DNA of 6,544 nucleotides. Origin: Deltaproteobacteria bacterium. Its GTDB lineage: Bacteria; Desulfobacterota_D; UBA1144; Nemesobacterales; N074bin48. The first letter of the stretch is position 1. Each line of letters starts with the position of its first letter. Of this stretch, positions 1 through 5,204 are shown piece by piece. The stretch is taken from contig SMWS01000047.1 in assembly GCA_004356685.1 (NCBI GenBank), positions 1-6,544 on the forward strand, read 5' to 3'. Both the position numbers and the translations under genes were made by a program. The notes under the pieces are model-generated. The model saw only the letters and a list, made by a program, of their open reading frames with translations, searched no databases and had not been told where the DNA came from.

Positions 1-345
1 ACATACAAATGGAATATAACTTTCCCCCAGACTTAGCATAGAAGATGAATTTCTATATAATTTGTCTGTGTATAAGGCACTGCCTCCGGGTTTACAAGTA
101 TTTAATAACCATTGAATAGGATAATTAATACTATTGATTAACTCTGAAATTTTGGCTCCTTCAAGTTGAAGGGAAGTGGCAAGAGATGGAATATCTTTTA
201 GTATTTCCTGTTCGCAATATGCTAAAAAATTAAAAACTGCGGTACCAAATTGAACTTTAGTTAATCCATTTTTCTTATAGAAATTGTCAATAGATTCTTC
301 AACCTTTCTTAATTCTGGAGAAACTGGGTCTGAGTTATTATTCAT
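1..345 (-). CDS. Hypothetical protein, N-terminal 115 residues (runs off window)
   Basis: An open reading frame starts at an ATG (complement of 343-345) and stays open for 115 codons to the window edge, so the C-terminus is missing. The protein begins MNNNSDPVSPELRKVEESID and looks soluble. It has no signal peptide, no transmembrane segment and no metal-binding or nucleotide-binding motif that I can see. The region from about residue 12 to 90 looks largely helical, with a Cys near residue 42 and a KPGGS turn near residue 90. I do not recognise the family. No clear Shine-Dalgarno sequence precedes the ATG, but a TATAAT lies about 30 bases upstream. The gene lies beyond the broken tRNA-Arg and a 12-bp tandem repeat, so it may be cargo of an integrated element; that is inference from position. 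The uninterrupted 345-base frame and natural residue mix support real coding. Confidence 0.6.
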   Translation of the reverse strand, partial: MNNNSDPVSPELRKVEESIDNFYKKNGLTKVQFGTAVFNFLAYCEQEILKDIPSLATSLQLEGAKISELINSINYPIQWLLNTCKPGGSALYTDKLYRNSSSMLSLGESYIPFVC

Positions 346-375
346 AATCTAAATATTATCAATTTAATGTTGTAA

Positions 376-381
376 ATTATA
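376..381 (-). promoter_or_regulatory. Candidate -10 box (TATAAT) for the 1-345 gene
   Basis: On the minus strand the sequence reads TATAAT, a perfect -10 hexamer, about 30 bases before the ATG at 345. No good -35 hexamer lies 16-18 bases upstream, and the region is AT-rich, so chance occurrence is quite possible. Confidence 0.25.
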
Positions 382-408
382 ACTCAAAGGTTATAAATAA
401 AAATCATT

Positions 409-432
409 GGTGTCCATATAGGTGTCCATATA
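409..432. repeat. 12-bp tandem direct repeat, two perfect copies of GGTGTCCATATA
   Basis: The 12-mer GGTGTCCATATA occurs at 409-420 and again immediately at 421-432 without a mismatch. It lies between the hypothetical gene and the truncated tRNA-Arg, about 115 bases from the tRNA breakpoint. Tandem short repeats at such a distance from a tRNA core resemble arm-type binding sites of tyrosine integrases, but no integrase gene is visible in the window, so this role is inference. A repressor operator pair for the minus-strand gene is another reading. Confidence 0.7.
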
Positions 433-470
433 GTATGATTTTAGACCCATTTGTAGTGTTTTGGATAAGC

Positions 471-496
471 TTATAGAATTGCAAATAATTCTGTAA
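471..496. repeat. Imperfect inverted repeat, 10-bp arms with 6-nt spacer
   Basis: The arms TTATAGAATT (471-480) and AATTCTGTAA (487-496) are complementary at nine of ten positions, around the spacer GCAAAT. It is AT-rich and has no following T-run in either direction, so it is a poor intrinsic terminator. The geometry (two roughly 10-bp half-sites around 6 bp) is that of a tyrosine-recombinase core or a dimeric regulator site. The sequence does not look like a canonical dif site. Confidence 0.45.
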
Positions 497-545
497 TCTC
501 AATTAGTTAGGTGTAGTATGGATTTGTATACAATGAGTACTTGAT

Positions 546-588
546 AGGATTAGGAATCCTGCGCTCTATCCTGCTGAGCTACGGGGAC
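546..588 (-). pseudogene. Truncated tRNA-Arg(CCU): 5' half only
   Basis: Read on the minus strand from 588, the sequence gives a complete tRNA 5' half: acceptor strand GTCCCCG, T8-A9, D-stem GCTC, D-loop AGCAGGATA, D-stem GAGC, base 26 G, anticodon stem CAGGA, loop TTCCTAA with anticodon CCT (complement of 552-554), then TCCT of the 3' stem strand. The homology ends there. The expected G43 is an A (545), and no variable loop, T-arm (GTTCRAAY) or acceptor complement CGGGGAC follows anywhere in 1-545. It sits 33 bases downstream of the TPR gene stop, on the same strand. A full tRNA cannot form from this window. Recombination of a mobile element at the anticodon stem-loop, followed by loss of the 3' half, is the likely cause. 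A split or intron-bearing tRNA is less likely because no intron core or 3' exon is visible. Confidence 0.85.
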
Positions 589-621
589 AACTTGGTGACA
601 ATAACATCAAGATAGATATGA

Positions 622-1485
622 TTAGTTTGTTTCTGAAAAGGAATCTGTTCTGAGCTTGTTTTTAAGAAGGAGATACATGATAATAGTTTTTAGTCCGTCT
701 TCACTATCTTTAAGACCCTGTATGTAGTCGATATTTTCTTTTACTGATTCATCGTTTGGATCTATCTCTAAAGCGCCTCTTAGTGTTTCTAAGGCTTCGT
801 CATACCAACCCTTTTCTGCATAAGATATCGCAAGAGAATTGTAGGCTGGAATAAAGGCAGGATTTTTATCAATAATAAACTGGAATCTGTCTACTGATTC
901 GTCGATCCAACCTAAATCAAAGTAGCAATTGCCAATAGATAGATGAGAAAATACATCATCTGGAGAAATATCAGTGTGTTTTCTGAATTCTGAGATTGCC
1001 TCTGAGGTCCATCCCATATCAAAATAACAAAGACCGAGCTGATAATGAATTTCGTCTTTAAAATATTCAGAATTTGGTTCTATATCCAAACACTCGGTAA
1101 ACTCGTTAACTGCTTCTTCGAAGTGACCAATTGATCTATAAGTAAGCCCTAAATTCCATTTGGAAATAGTATATGTAGGGTCTAGCATGAGAGCATTTTG
1201 GAATACCTTAATTGCATGGTGGTATTTATTATTTCTCGAAAGGGTAATTCCGTATTGTGTCCAAAGGTAAGCATCTTCAGGACATATCTCTATTGCCTTA
1301 TGAAAGTACGACATAGATGATTCAAGGTCATTCATGCCGTCATATGTAAGCGCAAATGAAAGTAAAACATCCGGGTCTTCAGGAGCAATATCGATTGCCT
1401 TTTTCAGTTCTTTAATAGCCTCTTCGAATCTGCCTGTTTCGTTAAATGAATCTACTTTGTTTAAAATTCTTTCGATTCTTCCCAT
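622..1485 (-). CDS. Tetratricopeptide-repeat (TPR) protein, about seven repeats
   Basis: The 287-residue protein consists almost wholly of TPR units, the helical hairpins that mediate protein-protein interaction. Repeats can be followed at about residues 4-37, 39-71, 73-105, 107-139, 145-177, 179-211 and 213-245. Each shows the pattern of small and aromatic residues ending in a DP or P turn (for example IDIAPEDP, LMLDPTY, LEIDPNDE). Three successive C-terminal repeats begin with GW followed by an acidic or small pair (GWTSEA, GWIDES, GWYDEA). There is no signal peptide or membrane helix, so it is probably cytoplasmic. The C-terminal 40 residues hold a hydrophobic helix (TIIMYLLLKNKL), perhaps a capping helix. 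The ATG at 1483-1485 is supported by a GGAG ribosome site (complement of 1492-1495) six bases upstream. It is divergent from the HU/IHF gene. The specific partner cannot be told from the sequence. Confidence 0.93.
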   Translation of the reverse strand: MGRIERILNKVDSFNETGRFEEAIKELKKAIDIAPEDPDVLLSFALTYDGMNDLESSMSYFHKAIEICPEDAYLWTQYGITLSRNNKYHHAIKVFQNALMLDPTYTISKWNLGLTYRSIGHFEEAVNEFTECLDIEPNSEYFKDEIHYQLGLCYFDMGWTSEAISEFRKHTDISPDDVFSHLSIGNCYFDLGWIDESVDRFQFIIDKNPAFIPAYNSLAISYAEKGWYDEALETLRGALEIDPNDESVKENIDYIQGLKDSEDGLKTIIMYLLLKNKLRTDSFSETN

Positions 1486-1514
1486 TCACAGCTCCACAAG
1501 TTATTTAGTATAAA

Positions 1515-1543
1515 AGATTATTTATATTGGGCTTAATTGTCAA
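1515..1543 (-). promoter_or_regulatory. Candidate promoter for the TPR gene
   Basis: On the minus strand a perfect -35 TTGACA (complement of 1538-1543) is followed after 17 bases by TAATCT (complement of 1515-1520), or after 15 bases by AATAAT (complement of 1517-1522). The -35 is excellent, while the -10 is only moderate. Transcription would start near 1508 and give a leader of roughly 20-25 bases that includes the GGAG ribosome site. Confidence 0.45.
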
Positions 1544-1634
1544 ATAATTTGCTAAATTATTTACTAACTTTTTATAATCTACAACATTTAGATAAATATT
1601 TCAATGATTTTAACTACTTAAATGAAAATTATAC

Positions 1635-1663
1635 TTGACAACAACTTACAAATTAAATACATT
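1635..1663 (+). promoter_or_regulatory. Probable sigma-70-type promoter of the HU/IHF gene
   Basis: A perfect TTGACA (1635-1640) is separated by exactly 17 bases from TACATT (1658-1663), which matches the -10 consensus at four of six positions. The start point would fall near 1670, leaving a leader of about 28 bases that carries the ribosome site AGAGGA. It is the best-formed promoter in the window on the plus strand. Confidence 0.6.
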
Positions 1664-1698
1664 GGAAATTACTTAAAATATACCAAAGAGGAAACAAA

Positions 1699-1974
1699 AT
1701 GAAAAGATCTGAGCTTGAAAAAGAGTTGGCTCAGGAATTTAATTTACAGCCAAGTCAGTGCGAACACATTTTAGATACAATAATAGACTATATGACAGAA
1801 GTCTTGAAATCCGGTGATAGAATAGAGATCAGGGGTTTTGGAAGTTTTTTTACAAAGCATTATAAATCATATAATGGAAGAAATCCGAGAACCGGAGAAA
1901 CTGTCCAGGTTTCTCCAAAAAAGCTTCCTCATTTTAGGGCTAGTAAGGAATTGTTGGCCAGATTGAATAAATGA
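1699..1974 (+). CDS. HU/IHF-family DNA-bending protein, IHF-beta-like
   Basis: This 91-residue protein is a full-length member of the HU/IHF family of histone-like DNA-bending proteins. The N-terminal helical dimerisation region (about 1-40) leads into the GDRIEIRGFGSF strand turn (39-50). The DNA-binding arm follows, with the signature GRNPRTGE at 60-67; Pro63 is the residue that intercalates into the minor groove in the family. The ending PHFRASKELLARLN matches IHF-beta better than IHF-alpha or classic HU. Whether it works as an IHF partner or as a homodimer cannot be decided without knowing the other family members in the genome. The ATG is preceded by an AGAGGA ribosome site about eight bases upstream and a good promoter. 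The gene is short, complete and free of anomalies. Likely roles are nucleoid organisation, transcription and site-specific recombination. Confidence 0.95.
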   Translation: MKRSELEKELAQEFNLQPSQCEHILDTIIDYMTEVLKSGDRIEIRGFGSFFTKHYKSYNGRNPRTGETVQVSPKKLPHFRASKELLARLNK

Positions 1975-2019
1975 TAATTTGTAATATTACTCATTAATTT
2001 AATTAGGATATCTAAATAT

Positions 2020-2025
2020 TATAAT
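2020..2025 (+). promoter_or_regulatory. Candidate -10 box (TATAAT) upstream of def
   Basis: A perfect TATAAT lies 16 bases before the def ATG in the 67-base spacer after the HU/IHF gene. The corresponding -35 position (about 1997-2002) is not recognisable. If real, transcription would start only about ten bases before the ATG, giving a near-leaderless mRNA. That fits the absence of a Shine-Dalgarno sequence there. The spacer is very AT-rich, so chance is a real alternative. Confidence 0.35.
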
Positions 2026-2041
2026 AAATCGATAAATCTAA

Positions 2042-2554
2042 ATGCCTGTTTTAAAGATTCTTACCCTTCCTGATCCCAGATTGAAAAAACAATCATCCAG
2101 AGTAAAAAAGATTGATGATGCTATACTGAGATTGTTAGAAGATATGGCGCAAACAATGTACGATGCACCCGGAGTTGGACTTGCTGCACCCCAGGTTGGG
2201 AAAAATGTAAGAGTGATTGTCGTTGATGTAGAACAAAGTGAAGAGGGCGACACAAATCTCATTGAGCTTATAAACCCTGAAATTACGCAGTCAGAAGGCA
2301 AGGCATCTGGAGAGGAAGCCTGTCTTAGCATCCCTGGCTTCACAGCCGAAGTAAAAAGAAAATCAAACATCACAGTTGAAGGTTTAAATAGAGATGGAAA
2401 AAAAATAAGAATAGAAGCAACTGAGCTTCTTTCGCGCGTTTTTCAGCATGAAATAGACCACCTGGACGGAATATTATTTGTAGATAGACTTAGCAGGTTA
2501 AAAAGAGAACTTATTAAAAAGAAGATTAAAAAAGCGTTTTCTGAAAATAATTAA
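2042..2554 (+). CDS. def: Peptide deformylase
   Basis: Peptide deformylase removes the N-formyl group from nascent polypeptides in the cytoplasm, using a bound divalent metal, usually Fe(II). The 170-residue length is normal for the family. All three family motifs are present in order: GVGLAAPQVG at 44-53, EACLSIPG at 92-99 with metal ligand Cys94, and QHEIDH at 135-140 with ligands His136 and His140 and catalytic Glu137. The second motif has Ala in place of the usual Gly (EGCLS), a conservative change seen from the sequence alone. The start MPVLKILTLPDPRLKK aligns with the family N-terminus, so the ATG at 2042 is right even though no ribosome site precedes it. The C-terminus is Lys-rich. fmt, a frequent neighbour, does not follow; instead def converges on rpmB with a four-base overlap. 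Confidence 0.97.
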   Translation: MPVLKILTLPDPRLKKQSSRVKKIDDAILRLLEDMAQTMYDAPGVGLAAPQVGKNVRVIVVDVEQSEEGDTNLIELINPEITQSEGKASGEEACLSIPGFTAEVKRKSNITVEGLNRDGKKIRIEATELLSRVFQHEIDHLDGILFVDRLSRLKRELIKKKIKKAFSENN

Positions 2555-2745
2555 GCTGCTTTTTTGACCCTTCCTGAGCGGATACATCTTGTACAAACCC
2601 TTATTTTCTTAGTCCCACCGCTATCGAGTACGGCTTTTACGCTTTTAAGATTTAAATTCCAACGTCTTCTGGTTTTATTGTTAGCATGGCTAACACTATT
2701 GCCAAATAACGGTTTCTTTCCACAAACTGAACATATTTGAGCCAT
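2551..2745 (-). CDS. rpmB: Large-subunit ribosomal protein bL28, four-cysteine type
   Basis: This 64-residue protein is the short form of ribosomal protein L28, a component of the 50S subunit. It carries the family signature GKKPLFGNSVSHANNKTRRR (9-28) followed by W29 and NLKSVKAV. Two CxxC pairs, Cys5/Cys8 and Cys51/Cys54, form the likely zinc ribbon of the zinc-binding paralogue class; L28 proteins without these cysteines also exist. The basic C-terminus RSGRVKKAA is typical. The start at 2745 is supported by AAGGA (minus strand) about ten bases upstream and by homology of the very N-terminus (MAQICSVCGK). It is convergent with def: its TAA (complement of 2551-2553) overlaps the def TAA at 2552-2554. 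A promoter-like sequence lies directly upstream in the spacer shared with the aminotransferase gene. Confidence 0.97.
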   Translation of the reverse strand: MAQICSVCGKKPLFGNSVSHANNKTRRRWNLNLKSVKAVLDSGGTKKIRVCTRCIRSGRVKKAA

Positions 2746-2776
2746 TTTTTAGTTATCCTTATTAATTGAAAAAGTC

Positions 2777-2805
2777 AATATACCCAGAGGTTATATTTAT
2801 TTCAA
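2777..2805 (-). promoter_or_regulatory. Probable promoter of rpmB
   Basis: On the minus strand TTGAAA (complement of 2800-2805) and TATATT (complement of 2777-2782) are separated by exactly 17 bases; each matches the sigma-70 consensus at five of six positions. Transcription would begin near 2770, about 25 bases before the rpmB ATG and upstream of its AAGGA ribosome site. Confidence 0.6.
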
Positions 2806-2835
2806 TAACTTAATTTTTTTATTAATAATTTTTTC

Positions 2836-2863
2836 TAGACAAAGAAGGTCTATTTAATAGAAT
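2836..2863 (+). promoter_or_regulatory. Candidate promoter of the aminotransferase operon, implying a near-leaderless mRNA
   Basis: TAGACA (2836-2841) and TAGAAT (2858-2863) are spaced by 16 bases and match the -35 and -10 consensus at four and five of six positions. The -10 ends 11 bases before the ATG at 2875, so the transcript would start about 5 bases before, or at, the start codon. No Shine-Dalgarno sequence exists in front of this ATG. The -35 lies inside a small inverted repeat, TAGAC (2836-2840) and GTCTA (2848-2852), which could serve as an operator. Confidence 0.45.
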
Positions 2864-2874
2864 TACAATTTCTT

Positions 2875-4008
2875 ATGATTTCTAAACTGGCTAAATCAAT
2901 ATCTCCATTTTATGTTATGGAAGTTTTGGAACGCGCGCAGCAGCTCGAGCGCAAAGGTATTAATATTGTACATCTTGAAATTGGAGAACCCGATCATAAT
3001 ACAGACAGCCAAATTTGCAAAAAAGCAGTTTCTTCAATCAAATCAGGAGATACCAAATATACTCACAGTTTGGGTGTTGCAGAACTAAGAGAAGAGCTGA
3101 GTTTATTCTACAAAAAAAAATATAATCTAAGTGTCTGCCCTCAAAATGTGATAATAACAACAGGCAGTTCTCCTGCACTATTTTTATGTTTCGCTTCCAT
3201 ATTAGACCCAGGGGACGAGATTATTCTCACTGACCCTCATTATGCTTGTTATCCTCAGATAATAAAAATTGCGGGAGGGGTTGCCAAGTTTGTAAGAATT
3301 TACGAACAAGAAGATTTTCAGATTGATGTATCAAGGCTTAAAAAACTGATTTCAAAAAAAACAAAGGCAATACTTATTAATTCTCCTTCAAACCCAACAG
3401 GCATGCTTGTAAATAATGATGTGATGGAACAACTTGCTGAGCTTAGAATACCTATAATCTCTGATGAGATTTATCATGGTTTGGTATATGAAGGAAAAGA
3501 ACAATCGATATTGGAATTTACAGAAAGCGCAATTGTTGTAAGCGGGTTTTCAAAACTTTATTCTATGACTGGATGGAGACTCGGATATATGATTGTTCCA
3601 GACCCCTACGTAAGACCTATTCAAAAATTACAGCAAAACCTGTTTATATCTGCAAATTCTTTTGTGCAAAGTTCAGGGATCGAAGCGCTCAGGCTAAGCG
3701 ACAATAAAATTAAAAATATTGTAGGCAAGTATAAAAAAAGAAGGGATATTATGGTTACAGGCCTTAGGGATTTAGGGTTTGATATAAAAAAAGTTCCCGA
3801 TGGAGCTTTCTATGTTTTTATTAATACTAAAAAAATTAATACCAATTCATATGAACTGGCTTTTGATATTTTGGAAAAATCACATGTGGCTTTAACCCCT
3901 GGTATTGATTTTGGATCAGGTGGGGAGGGTTATCTTAGGTTTTCATATGCAAATTCGGTAGAAAATATTAAAGAAGGAATTGCAAGATTGAAAAAATACA
4001 TTTCATGA
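2875..4008 (+). CDS. PLP-dependent class I/II aminotransferase
   Basis: The 377-residue protein is a fold-type I pyridoxal-5'-phosphate aminotransferase of the aspartate aminotransferase superfamily, cytoplasmic and probably dimeric. Visible landmarks are IGEPD at 36-40, the cofactor-ring residues Asp197 and Tyr200 (SDEIYH), the SNPTG motif with Asn173, the Schiff-base lysine Lys227 in SGFSKLYSMTGWRLGY with Arg235, and the substrate-carboxylate arginine Arg355 in YLRFSYAN. All catalytic residues are intact and the length is normal. The N-terminus (KLAKSISPFYVMEVLERAQQLE) matches the family start, fixing the ATG at 2875 despite the lack of a ribosome site. The substrate cannot be assigned; aspartate, alanine or aromatic amino acids are all possible. 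It heads a close run of genes, 16 bases before the PGK-like gene, in the position where gap often stands next to pgk. Confidence 0.95.
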   Translation: MISKLAKSISPFYVMEVLERAQQLERKGINIVHLEIGEPDHNTDSQICKKAVSSIKSGDTKYTHSLGVAELREELSLFYKKKYNLSVCPQNVIITTGSSPALFLCFASILDPGDEIILTDPHYACYPQIIKIAGGVAKFVRIYEQEDFQIDVSRLKKLISKKTKAILINSPSNPTGMLVNNDVMEQLAELRIPIISDEIYHGLVYEGKEQSILEFTESAIVVSGFSKLYSMTGWRLGYMIVPDPYVRPIQKLQQNLFISANSFVQSSGIEALRLSDNKIKNIVGKYKKRRDIMVTGLRDLGFDIKKVPDGAFYVFINTKKINTNSYELAFDILEKSHVALTPGIDFGSGGEGYLRFSYANSVENIKEGIARLKKYIS

Positions 4009-4024
4009 ATATATAGATATATAA

Positions 4025-5203
4025 ATGAATATTAAGTCAATTGAAGAAATAGAAATAAGTGAGAAAATCTTATTTATAAGAACAGATTATGATTTTGATA
4101 TAAATTCAGGATCTGTAGATATTAACCTTAAGATTGATTATTCACTTCCTACTCTAAAATACGCTTTAGAGCAGGGAAGCAAGGTTGTTATTGCATCTCA
4201 CAGGACTGTTAAAGATTATAAATACTCTTCTAAACATTCACTTAGGTGCGTAGGGGATATCCTGAGTGAAAAACTAAACACAAATATATATTTTCCTGAA
4301 AACTGTATTGGAGATGCAGTTAAAAAAATAAAGCAGGATATGAACTGCGGTGAGATAATGCTTTTAGAAAATCTGATGTTCTATGAAGGCGAGGTTAATA
4401 ATGAGCCCAGTTTTTCCAGAAAACTATCTGAGAATATAGATGTTTATGTCAGTGAATCATTCGGTCTGTTAACAAAGTCTCTTTCCTCAAATCTCGGGGT
4501 ATTAGATTATATGAAAGAAAGATGCGTGGGGTGCTCATTTAGTAAAGAGATGCAATTATTAGACGATTTGAAAGAAGGTTCAAATAACCCATTTGTGGTT
4601 TATTTTAGCGGCGGAGATATTTATTCAAAGATAGAGCTTTTAGAAAAAATGACTGACACAATTGATATTCTCATATTAGATGGTTTTTTTGCTAACACAC
4701 TTCTAAAATCAATTGGTTATGAAATAGCTAAAGACGATTATGATAAGGCCTCGATATACAGGATTAATAAACTCTATAATTCACTCATTGCTAGAAATAA
4801 GAAGATTGCACTGCCTGAAGATTTCAAGATTTCCTATAAGACAGAGAATTCAAAGACGCTCAGTACTGTCGACAGGTCAAATCTGAAAGAAGAATTCAAG
4901 ATAACCTCAGTGGGTGAATTAACTCTAGATATATATTCTAAAATTATTGATGATGCAAAAATGATTCTTTGGGACGGTCAGACAGGTTATGATGATGAAA
5001 AATCGGGTAGTTTAGAGTCTAAGCCTATATATAATTCGCTAATTAATTCAGATGGCCAGGTAGTTGTGCTTACAGATTTTGGTTTTTTTACTAAAAATTT
5101 AATGCGGGATAATGAAAAATTGCAAATATTATATAATATTGAATCTGCATACGCTTATTTGAAAACAGAGCATTTACCTGCACTACAGTTACTTCAGAGT
5201 TGA
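4025..5203 (+). CDS. pgk: Divergent phosphoglycerate kinase-family protein, probable pseudoenzyme
   Basis: Length (392) and landmarks align end to end with phosphoglycerate kinase: ILFIRTD (15-21), SLPTLKYALEQGSKVVIASH (40-59), MLLENLMFYEGE (112-123), VSESFG (142-147), a WDG strand end (316-318) and HLPAL (383-387). The symbol denotes family only, because key residues are changed. In the usual bacterial PGK numbering Asn23 is Asp23, Arg36 is Lys36, Arg62 is Val62, Arg118 is Met118 and Arg151 is Lys151, so the basic patch for 3-phosphoglycerate is mostly lost; Asp21 and His59 remain. GGAKVSDK has become GGDIYSK, losing one of two lysines. The nucleotide-site GGGD(S/T) and the late TGGGAS loop are replaced by TDFGFF (350-355) and IESAYAY (372-378). 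The frame is intact, so this is divergence, not decay. The ATG follows an in-frame TAA, with no ribosome site. It lies one base from tpiA. A non-catalytic or altered role is likely but unknown. Confidence 0.85.
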   Translation: MNIKSIEEIEISEKILFIRTDYDFDINSGSVDINLKIDYSLPTLKYALEQGSKVVIASHRTVKDYKYSSKHSLRCVGDILSEKLNTNIYFPENCIGDAVKKIKQDMNCGEIMLLENLMFYEGEVNNEPSFSRKLSENIDVYVSESFGLLTKSLSSNLGVLDYMKERCVGCSFSKEMQLLDDLKEGSNNPFVVYFSGGDIYSKIELLEKMTDTIDILILDGFFANTLLKSIGYEIAKDDYDKASIYRINKLYNSLIARNKKIALPEDFKISYKTENSKTLSTVDRSNLKEEFKITSVGELTLDIYSKIIDDAKMILWDGQTGYDDEKSGSLESKPIYNSLINSDGQVVVLTDFGFFTKNLMRDNEKLQILYNIESAYAYLKTEHLPALQLLQS

Positions 5204-5204
5204 A

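Noticed and set aside
524..533. Perfect 10-bp palindrome TTGTATACAA
   Set aside because: Short palindromes of A/T-rich composition are expected by chance here, and it has no second copy or evident partner. It is noted only because it lies near the tRNA breakpoint.
346..588. Group I intron splitting the tRNA-Arg(CCU) gene
   Set aside because: Bacterial tRNA-Arg(CCU) introns of this class are known, but no conserved intron core and no 3' exon with a T-arm or CGGGGAC acceptor strand can be found on the minus strand down to position 1. The break also lies beyond the anticodon loop.
591..611. Hairpin CTTGGTG, 7-nt loop, CATCAAG between the TPR gene and the tRNA half
   Set aside because: It pairs well only in plus-strand RNA (one G-U pair); on the transcribed minus strand it has an A-C mismatch. 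No T-run follows, so it is not a convincing terminator for the TPR gene.
2038..2373. Minus-strand open frame of 111 codons
   Set aside because: It is the antisense shadow of def, whose motifs and length are unambiguous. The translation is Ser/Phe/Thr-rich with no family features.
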